Below are positions 1 to 5,604 of a stretch of DNA of 10,837 nt, piece after piece. A program made the position numbers and the translations under genes. The first letter of the stretch is position 1; each line of letters begins with the position of its first letter. The stretch comes from a bacterium (GTDB lineage: Bacteria; Patescibacteriota; Microgenomatia; UBA1400; PJMF01). The notes beneath the pieces were generated by a model, which made no database searches, had not been told where the DNA came from, and saw only the letters and a list, made by a program, of their open reading frames with translations. The DNA is taken from positions 1-10,837 of the forward strand of contig OMIS01000018.1 of the NCBI GenBank assembly GCA_900299155.1, given 5' to 3'.

Positions 1-81
1 TCATGTCTTATAGTTTTATTTACTAAAATATACGTCAATAAATGTAAAAATTACTAACAGTATACAAATATTAATCAAAGG

Positions 82-90
82 TGTGGATAA
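82..90 (-). other. DnaA-box-like 9-mer (perfect TTATCCACA on the minus strand)
   Basis: The plus strand reads TGTGGATAA, the exact reverse complement of the consensus DnaA box TTATCCACA. It lies in an AT-rich non-coding stretch just after ATATTAATC. A second copy with one mismatch, TGTTGATAA, lies at 205-213 in the same orientation. Two boxes are too few to call an origin, and the sequence left of the window is missing. This could be the edge of oriC, a DnaA-controlled promoter, or chance. Confidence 0.4.
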
Positions 91-118
91 CTTGTTAATA
101 CTTACCATTGTGTCTACT

Positions 119-134
119 CTTCCAGAGGTGGAAG
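119..134. repeat. Short inverted repeat upstream of the ATPase gene
   Basis: CTTCCA (119-124) and TGGAAG (129-134) form a perfect 6-bp stem around the loop GAGG. No T-run follows, only TATAAAATCC, so it is not a convincing terminator. It could be an operator or a structure in a leader transcript. The rest of 1-251 shows no open gene I can support. Confidence 0.3.
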
Positions 135-233
135 TATAAAATCCAGCTAAATATATAGAATAGAGCCCAACCACTGAGGACTTGTGCAGTACGTTGTCTA
201 TAAGTGTTGATAAGAACGCTTGCCTACTCGAAG

Positions 234-251
234 TGGTATACTTATATAATC
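234..251 (+). promoter_or_regulatory. Extended -10 promoter, probably giving a leaderless transcript
   Basis: TGG followed by TATACT (237-242) matches an extended -10 element (TGn plus hexamer). The hexamer ends 9 nt before the ATG at 252, so transcription starting about 7 nt downstream would begin at or within a few bases of the start codon. No Shine-Dalgarno sequence precedes the ATG. A second -10-like hexamer, TATAAT (245-250), has TTGCCT (220-225) as a poor -35 at 19 bp, but would start transcription inside the gene. I see no good -35 at 17 bp from TATACT. Confidence 0.45.
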
Positions 252-2408
252 ATGGCCGTACCACACACATTACTTGAGCTGCGCGTTGGACGAAATAATA
301 CCTATACTCCTGAAGCGGCTGTTCAGCTGTTTGCGGCATTACCTGAGCTACAAAATTCACTCTGGAGTCGAACCACCGATGCCACAGAAAGCCTGAGTTT
401 TGAAATCCTTGTAGAAAATCAAACGATCTTCTTTCTCTGTTACTGTCCTACTCGCCTCGTAGAGTACATCCAGAGCTTGCTGCTAGCTAGCTACCCACAA
501 GTACTGATCACACCACTAGAGATTGACCCTGTCGATGGTTTTTTGCATGTTCATGATCATTTTGTGGAGAAAAATAGTACCTTTTTACAGCTCGGCACTA
601 TCGCACTTGGGAATGCTGACTACTTGCCACTTAAAACATACGACCAATTTTCCAGTACCGATGCACTTTTGCCGCTGCTCTCTACCCTTTCACAAGCTGG
701 GCCTTTTGACAGAATCTTAATCCAGTTTGTTCTCTCTAAAGAATCACAAACTTGGAAACCCACTAGCTCTACGACCACAACACCACACCCGCAGCAGGGT
801 TTGATTGACAAGAAAACAAGTAGTGAATCTCTGCAAGCGGCCATGCGCCTGGCAGTCAGTTCAGATACCAAAGAACGAAGTAATCTGCTATTTGAAAATA
901 TCAGTAATGCATTTCAAGCATTTTCATTAAGTGAAAGTAATTATTTGAATGTTTCTCAGCCTTGGTTCTTCAAAAAACAACTGCTCCAAAACATCAAGAC
1001 TCGCTCGTTTGGTTGGCAAAAGACCAATCATATTACATTAGAAGAAATGGCGACACTCTATCACCTACCCAATAATTTATTGACGACTGTTATGAATATT
1101 GCATGGGGCAAGAAACTTCTAGGAGAGCCACCCGAAAATTTACCGATTCTCACTTCAGATATGCCACCAGAAGCTAAGCGCGAGATCAACTGCTTTGCAC
1201 GGACGAGGTATAAAAACACCGATGCAGTATATGGCTTAACAAGAACGGATCGCCGCCGCCATATGTATGTAATTGGTAAAACAGGAACTGGTAAATCTAC
1301 GATGCTGGCAAACATGGCCATCAATGATTTGCGAAACAACGAAGGACTCTGTGTGATTGATCCGCATGGAGATCTAGTAGAAACACTTTTGAACTATATC
1401 CCCTCCCATCGCATCAATGACACTATTTATTTTGACCCTAGTGATCCTGAGCGCACCGTTCGGCTGAATTTGTTTGAAGGAAATAACGTGGTGCACCGTG
1501 AGCTGATTGCTTCGGGAATTGTTTCTGTTTTTAGAAAGCTCTATTCCTATTCTTGGGGGCCTCGGCTGGAGTACATTTTGCGCAATGCACTTTTGACGTT
1601 ACTAAAGAGTGAAACGGCTCGTCTTTCAGATATCGTGGACATGCTCACAGATAGTAAGTTCCGCGCGGAGATGGTAGAAAAGCTGGATGATCCAATCTTA
1701 AAAAACTTCTGGACTAATGAGTTTGATGTACTACAAGACAAACAACGCAATGAAGCAATTGCGCCAATCTTAAATAAGGTAGGTCAGTTTGTTTCTTCTC
1801 CGCTCATCCGAGATGTGGTGAACGCGCGCAAAAGCTCGTTCAGTATTGAAGAAGCTATGGATCAAGGCAAAATCGTGCTTGTCAATTTATCACAAGGTAA
1901 GCTTGGTGAAGATAATGCTACCCTGCTTGGGGCAATGCTCATTACTAAAATCCAACTGGCGGCTATGGCTCGAGTGCATATTCCAGAAGAAGAACGGCGT
2001 GATTTTTATCTATATGTAGACGAGTTCCAAAACTTTGCCACTGAATCATTTACCAAAATCCTTTCTGAAGCACGCAAGTACAGACTCAACTTAACTCTCG
2101 CCAATCAGTATATTGCTCAGGTGCCTGAGGAAGTACAAAAAGCCATCTTTGGAAACTGCGGGAGCATCGTCAGCTTTGTGATGGGGGCTGATGATGCACA
2201 AGTTTTTAATAAAGAGTTTGGAGATAGCTACACTTCAGAAGATCTGGTCTCACTAGGAAAATATCAAATCATTAATAAGATTGCGATCAACAATCAAATC
2301 TCAAGTCCCTTCCCTGCTCAGACGCTTGCAATCTCTAAAAGTAACAACAGCAATAAAGACAAAGTTTTACGCAGCAGTCGTGAGCGATACGCGAAGCGCA
2401 AAGACTAA
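252..2408 (+). CDS. VirD4/TraG- or HerA-like P-loop ATPase (type IV secretion DNA-binding domain family)
   Basis: This 718-residue protein is a probable DNA-translocating ATPase. Residues 1-165 form an alpha/beta domain of the kind found N-terminal to DUF87-type ATPases in CPR bacteria. A Ser/Thr-rich linker (about 165-185) follows. The ATPase has Walker A GKTGTGKS (342-349), then IDPHGD (369-374), which is typical of VirD4/HerA proteins. Walker B is YLYVDEFQNF (586-595), followed by a sensor-like LTLANQY. No transmembrane helix is visible, unlike classic VirD4 couplers. A stop codon directly precedes an alternative GTG at 204, so no anchor is missed upstream. I prefer the ATG at 252 because the putative promoter lies within the extra 16 codons. 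It may act in conjugation-like transfer, DNA uptake or a HerA-like role. The fold assignment is firm; the process is not known. Confidence 0.82.
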   Translation: MAVPHTLLELRVGRNNTYTPEAAVQLFAALPELQNSLWSRTTDATESLSFEILVENQTIFFLCYCPTRLVEYIQSLLLASYPQVLITPLEIDPVDGFLHVHDHFVEKNSTFLQLGTIALGNADYLPLKTYDQFSSTDALLPLLSTLSQAGPFDRILIQFVLSKESQTWKPTSSTTTTPHPQQGLIDKKTSSESLQAAMRLAVSSDTKERSNLLFENISNAFQAFSLSESNYLNVSQPWFFKKQLLQNIKTRSFGWQKTNHITLEEMATLYHLPNNLLTTVMNIAWGKKLLGEPPENLPILTSDMPPEAKREINCFARTRYKNTDAVYGLTRTDRRRHMYVIGKTGTGKSTMLANMAINDLRNNEGLCVIDPHGDLVETLLNYIPSHRINDTIYFDPSDPERTVRLNLFEGNNVVHRELIASGIVSVFRKLYSYSWGPRLEYILRNALLTLLKSETARLSDIVDMLTDSKFRAEMVEKLDDPILKNFWTNEFDVLQDKQRNEAIAPILNKVGQFVSSPLIRDVVNARKSSFSIEEAMDQGKIVLVNLSQGKLGEDNATLLGAMLITKIQLAAMARVHIPEEERRDFYLYVDEFQNFATESFTKILSEARKYRLNLTLANQYIAQVPEEVQKAIFGNCGSIVSFVMGADDAQVFNKEFGDSYTSEDLVSLGKYQIINKIAINNQISSPFPAQTLAISKSNNSNKDKVLRSSRERYAKRKD

Positions 2409-2468
2409 GTTTCCTCCCCCTTTTTATATTCACCCTGCTGTGTCGTAAGTTGTACTACGCTGCGTTGG

Positions 2469-2523
2469 AAAATCAGTTATTGTTCTGTGCAAAATACAGC
2501 CGTTACTCTCACTAATTGATTTT
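2469..2523. terminator. Possible bidirectional terminator between convergent genes
   Basis: AAAATCAGTTA (2469-2479) pairs with TAATTGATTTT (2513-2523), giving an 11-bp stem with one G-U pair. A nested stem CTGTG/TACAG (2485-2499) lies in the loop. The A-run on one side and T-run on the other give each strand a T-rich end, as expected for a terminator shared by the ATPase gene and radA. The stem is AT-rich and the loop long, so efficiency is uncertain. Other hairpins in 2409-2575 have only 4-bp stems. Confidence 0.35.
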
Positions 2524-2575
2524 TGTGGGCAGGGCAACCATCCGAAGCATAAGCGAATATATCGCCCATAATATT

Positions 2576-3988
2576 TTACGAATCTAATCCGAATTGATGA
2601 ACAATATCTTTAATCGATTTATGTGTTTGCTTTGATATAACATCCTTAAAACCAAGGCGCATGCTCTCTTTTACTCTCCGCTCAAGCAAGTTAACCTGGC
2701 GAATTTCCCCAAGTAGACCTACTTCACCGATGAAGACGGTACCCGTTGGAATCGGTTTGTTTTTCAATGAGCTGGCGATTGCAATGGCCATACCTAAATC
2801 CAATCCCGGTTCTTTTGTGGAGTACCCTCCCGCTAAGTTAATAAACAAATCATAACTGTCCAACGGCATGCGGCAATATTTCTGTAATATTGCGGAAATA
2901 ACTTGGATACGGGTGAGCTCCACTCCCCGCCCCACACGACGAGGCATGGCCAGCTGAGAACGCACCGCCAACGCCTGAACTTCCAAAAGCAACGGCCGAG
3001 TACCTTCTAGAACACAAACTGTGGCCGATCCTGCAACCGGCTTCTGCTGATGTTCAAGGAACAAACTACTCGGGTTGGCTACCGAGATAAAGCCTGCTTC
3101 ACCAAGCTGCAAAACCCCCACTTCATCCGTTGCACCAAACCGATTTTTTATAGCACGCACCAAGCGCAAATCATTGGTACGCTCGCCAGTAAGTTCTAGT
3201 ACTGTATCCACAATGTGTTCAAGTACTTTAGGGCCAGCCAGTTGTCCTTCTTTTGTAACATGTCCCACCAAGAACATCGGGAAGCCAAGCTCTTTGGCCA
3301 CCTGTGCCAACCGCTCAGCAGACTCACGAACCTGCCCCACACTCCCTGAAGAACCCATCAGATCTTCTGTGGTCATAGTCTGGATACTATCCACTACCAC
3401 CAGCTGTGGCTCAAGCTCACGCAGTGCAGAAACGACCTTATCTACATCAGTACTGGGTAGAAAAATCAGGTTTTCAAGCACAGATCTGTCAGATATTTTT
3501 TGTGTTTGTAGTTCTAAAATTCTATTGATACGTAGTGTGATTTGACTTGGACTTTCTTCACCACAAACATACACAATTGGACGATACTTAGGTTGCTCTT
3601 GTTGTGAGAAACTATTGGTTGGCTGTAATTTCCGCAACTGCTCTAATACAACTTGTGTGAGCAACGTAGATTTTCCGATGCCCGGTTCTCCACCAATCAG
3701 CATCACAGCTCCTTGCACCATGCCTATCACCTCTTTTTCTCCACCCAAAACACGATCTAACTCCCCGACTCCCGTTGAAAAACGCTTTTTTGCGTCTTTT
3801 ATGAGCTCTACTCGAGAAAAAGGCAGGCCAACTGCTGGTGCAGCTACACGCCCCAGGCCAGTAGACTTAGTTTCCTTCACTTCTTCAACCAATGTATTCC
3901 ACGCGCCACAGTTTGGACACTGCCCCGTCCACTTCGGATAGCTCTGTGCACAATTTTGGCAGACAAACTGGGTTTTAACTTTGGCCAT
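2576..3988 (-). CDS. radA: DNA repair protein RadA (Sms)
   Basis: This is a full-length 470-residue RadA, the RecA-like ATPase that promotes branch migration and processing of recombination intermediates in the cytoplasm. An N-terminal C4 zinc finger is seen (Cys10, Cys13, Cys24, Cys27). Walker A is GEPGIGKST (100-108), Walker B is LVVVDSIQT (196-204), and the RadA-specific KNRFG motif is at 281-285. The C-terminal Lon-like domain carries the GGYSTKEPGLDLG stretch (387-399). It lacks evident Lon catalytic residues, as expected for RadA. The ATG at 3988 lies inside the end of the upstream nucleotidyltransferase gene (14-bp overlap), and AGAGGA at 3999-4004 is a clear ribosome-binding site, so the two genes are translationally linked. 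It is last in the minus-strand block. Confidence 0.97.
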   Translation of the reverse strand: MAKVKTQFVCQNCAQSYPKWTGQCPNCGAWNTLVEEVKETKSTGLGRVAAPAVGLPFSRVELIKDAKKRFSTGVGELDRVLGGEKEVIGMVQGAVMLIGGEPGIGKSTLLTQVVLEQLRKLQPTNSFSQQEQPKYRPIVYVCGEESPSQITLRINRILELQTQKISDRSVLENLIFLPSTDVDKVVSALRELEPQLVVVDSIQTMTTEDLMGSSGSVGQVRESAERLAQVAKELGFPMFLVGHVTKEGQLAGPKVLEHIVDTVLELTGERTNDLRLVRAIKNRFGATDEVGVLQLGEAGFISVANPSSLFLEHQQKPVAGSATVCVLEGTRPLLLEVQALAVRSQLAMPRRVGRGVELTRIQVISAILQKYCRMPLDSYDLFINLAGGYSTKEPGLDLGMAIAIASSLKNKPIPTGTVFIGEVGLLGEIRQVNLLERRVKESMRLGFKDVISKQTHKSIKDIVHQFGLDS

Positions 3989-4421
3989 GGTTTTGTATTC
4001 CTCTGCGTTGTTCTAATAGAATTGAAGTAGAGATAGCAGGATTATGCTCATGTACGACAACAACCGTTCCACCAAACTCCTCCATCAGCTGCTGCTTTTT
4101 CTCTATATGTGGAGAATGAGACGAGACAGCTAGGATCGTCGGACGGATTTCAGCGAGCAACGCGCGGTGATGTTCTGGTTTACTGAATGCTTCAGGTAAT
4201 ACAAACACTCGATCCGCAATCTGGAGTGCTTCTAGATTGGCAACACGAACAGTTTGTGAATTAACTGGCCGCCCTTCGCCTTTAAGCGCTCGGACGCGGA
4301 CGTCACTTTCCACACCCACCACAAGAGTTCCGCCAAGAGCCCGAGCTTTTTTGAGAAAAGCCACATGCTCCGCATGAAGTAAATCAAAAACACCAGTCAC
4401 GAGTACGATTTGCTCTGCCAT
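3975..4421 (-). CDS. RfaE/TagD-like nucleotidyltransferase (cytidylyltransferase superfamily)
   Basis: This 148-residue protein has the single-domain fold of HxGH nucleotidyltransferases such as the RfaE C-terminal domain (HldE) and glycerol-3-phosphate cytidylyltransferase. These enzymes attach a nucleotide to a sugar or polyol phosphate. It opens with a beta strand and GVFDLLHAEH (10-19), has KGEGRPVN (47-54), as in RfaE, and ends with ISTSILLE (130-137), the counterpart of the ISSTxI-type motif. The signature reads HAEH, with Glu18 where the family has Gly, so activity or substrate may differ. The ATG at 4421 is preferred over a GTG at 4439: it gives the normal family N-terminus, and promoter-like boxes overlap the extra codons. 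AAGG lies 9 nt upstream as a modest ribosome-binding site. It overlaps radA by 14 bp. The substrate cannot be told. Confidence 0.8.
   Translation of the reverse strand: MAEQIVLVTGVFDLLHAEHVAFLKKARALGGTLVVGVESDVRVRALKGEGRPVNSQTVRVANLEALQIADRVFVLPEAFSKPEHHRALLAEIRPTILAVSSHSPHIEKKQQLMEEFGGTVVVVHEHNPAISTSILLEQRRGIQNHGQS
3999..4004 (-). promoter_or_regulatory. Shine-Dalgarno sequence of radA
   Basis: On the minus strand AGAGGA lies 10 nt before the radA ATG, inside the last codons of the upstream gene. It is the only strong Shine-Dalgarno match at any start in this window. It fixes the radA start and shows that this organism uses anti-Shine-Dalgarno pairing for internal operon genes. Confidence 0.65.
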
Positions 4422-4424
4422 ACT

Positions 4425-4457
4425 GATATACCTTATCACACAACTGATCCCAACTGA
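4425..4457 (-). promoter_or_regulatory. Candidate promoter with a direct repeat around the -35 box
   Basis: On the minus strand TTGGGA (4453-4448) and TATATC (4430-4425) are 17 bp apart, each matching the sigma-70 consensus at 4 of 6 positions. The heptamer TCAGTTG occurs twice in direct orientation with a 10-bp period (plus strand CAACTGA at 4441-4447 and 4451-4457), bracketing the -35 box, as a regulator site might. An alternative -10, TGtGATAAG (4440-4432), ends 10 nt before the ATG. This would let the nucleotidyltransferase-radA pair be transcribed separately from the genes upstream. The remainder of 4458-4572 holds nothing I can name. Confidence 0.35.
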
Positions 4458-4572
4458 GCTGCTATTTTGAAGCTACTGACGTATAGATTCTTGACGGCTA
4501 ACTGTGAGTTGCGTTGTACGTTTTTCTGTAAGCCTTTATATGTATATTCTCTTGAACGAGTTTCACTCTGTT

Positions 4573-5577
4573 CTATGCGCTCAGTTCACTCACCACCGCA
4601 TGGTGTCGGGCAGCCACCAACATACCAGTATCCCGCGGATGAAAAAATGCGGTATGCAGTGAGACTCGCTCTCGAGTCATATGTCGAGCCATGTAGCCAC
4701 GTTGGACAACATACGCTGCGTAGTTACACAGCGACAGTAGCTCAGCAAGAATAGGCCAATATGGCAGTGATTGTGCATCTTGTGCTACTGGATATACTAC
4801 AGGCTGATTCTTACACCAACTGTAGTACGCTGGAATATATCTTTGTACCCAACTATTTTGTCGTAGAAATGATTGCTTACACCCTGAAACATCAATCAGC
4901 CATTTTGCCTGGCAAACTTCATAGGCGACGTACAAAGAATGTGCTGCTGCTGGCTGGGCCAAGGATGAGCGTTCCAACCAAAGATTGAAACACCAACTAT
5001 TTTTCTCTTCTCGATACCAAGTTCTGCGCTTGCCATAAATGAATGCAATAAACACAATCAGCGGACGCAGCAACCATAATCTATGGGCTTCCGTAATTAT
5101 CATAATATCTACGTCATCATCAGTGTCTGCATTAAAAACTGCGGCTGACCCCGTTACCGCTACCCCAGCAATGCCTGGTAGTTTTCGCAAAATTGAGATC
5201 AGCGGCTCGAGTTCAGCAAACTTAGCTGCTGTTGTTTTCTTTCTTCTGGTTCTGGTCGCCACCGTATGCTGTCTACCGCGTAAAAATATATACCCGCCCA
5301 AGTACTCTACGTGCCCTAAGTTGATAAACTGCACCAACATGCGCAGCCATAATGAACGCTGGAATAGTACTTGAGTTGATGAAGTAAGATTGACGGTTGG
5401 GAGATCTGCAGCCTGGATTTGAGTTTGCAATTCTTTGGGTAAACTTTGAGAAAGAGACGATGCTCGTGTAATTTTGCGCAAAACAAGCTCGCCCACAGTC
5501 AGTGGATACCCAAACTGGGCACTATATGACACTGTTAGTAGTAACTCACGATACAATTGGTTTAGCACTCTGCTCAT
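4573..5577 (-). CDS. Winged-helix plus nucleotidyltransferase-domain protein (Pol-beta superfamily)
   Basis: This 334-residue protein belongs to a nucleotidyltransferase family that I recognise from CPR bacteria but whose function is unknown. Residues 5-100 look like a winged-helix domain, with the typical phrase FGYPLTVGEL (22-31). The catalytic domain has the TGS motif (142-144) and the acidic pair Asp155-Val-Asp157 in DDDVDIMIIT, as in Pol-beta-type enzymes. A hydrophobic stretch at 168-181 may be a buried or membrane-touching helix. The FNLWLE motif (197-202) and FFHPRD (311-316) near the end are family hallmarks. It follows the binding-protein gene by 27 bp, so it is probably co-transcribed. 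The ATG overlaps a TATAAT box (5581-5576), and an in-frame GTG at 5568 lies 7 nt after that box, so the start may be three codons later. Confidence 0.75.
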   Translation of the reverse strand: MSRVLNQLYRELLLTVSYSAQFGYPLTVGELVLRKITRASSLSQSLPKELQTQIQAADLPTVNLTSSTQVLFQRSLWLRMLVQFINLGHVEYLGGYIFLRGRQHTVATRTRRKKTTAAKFAELEPLISILRKLPGIAGVAVTGSAAVFNADTDDDVDIMIITEAHRLWLLRPLIVFIAFIYGKRRTWYREEKNSWCFNLWLERSSLAQPAAAHSLYVAYEVCQAKWLIDVSGCKQSFLRQNSWVQRYIPAYYSWCKNQPVVYPVAQDAQSLPYWPILAELLSLCNYAAYVVQRGYMARHMTRERVSLHTAFFHPRDTGMLVAARHHAVVSELSA

Positions 5578-5581
5578 TATA
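5576..5581 (-). promoter_or_regulatory. -10-like TATAAT overlapping the start of the nucleotidyltransferase gene
   Basis: The minus strand reads AGGTATAATGAGCAGAGTG. The TATAAT hexamer overlaps the annotated ATG, and the spacing suits a transcript beginning at the in-frame GTG (5568-5566). No -35 match is visible at 17 bp. AGG four bases before the ATG could instead be a very weak ribosome-binding site. Either the gene is only read from the upstream promoter, or it has an additional leaderless start. Confidence 0.25.
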
Positions 5582-5604
5582 CCTGGTATGTGAAGGGGGT
5601 GCGG

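Noticed and set aside
204..251. GTG start 16 codons upstream of the ATPase ATG
   Set aside because: The extra codons contain the -10-like boxes and encode nothing conserved that I can recognise; the stop immediately before GTG also shows that this is simply the frame limit.
3207..3215. Further DnaA-box-like 9-mer (GTATCCACA)
   Set aside because: It has one mismatch and is inside radA coding sequence; it shows that single near-matches occur by chance.
3075..3545. 156-codon plus-strand open frame
   Set aside because: It lies wholly opposite radA, has Ser/Thr-rich low-complexity composition and no family resemblance. It is the antisense shadow of a well-conserved gene.
4467..4988. Two plus-strand open frames (95 and 75 codons)
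   Set aside because: They run mostly antisense to the nucleotidyltransferase gene, with no recognisable domain and no start signals.
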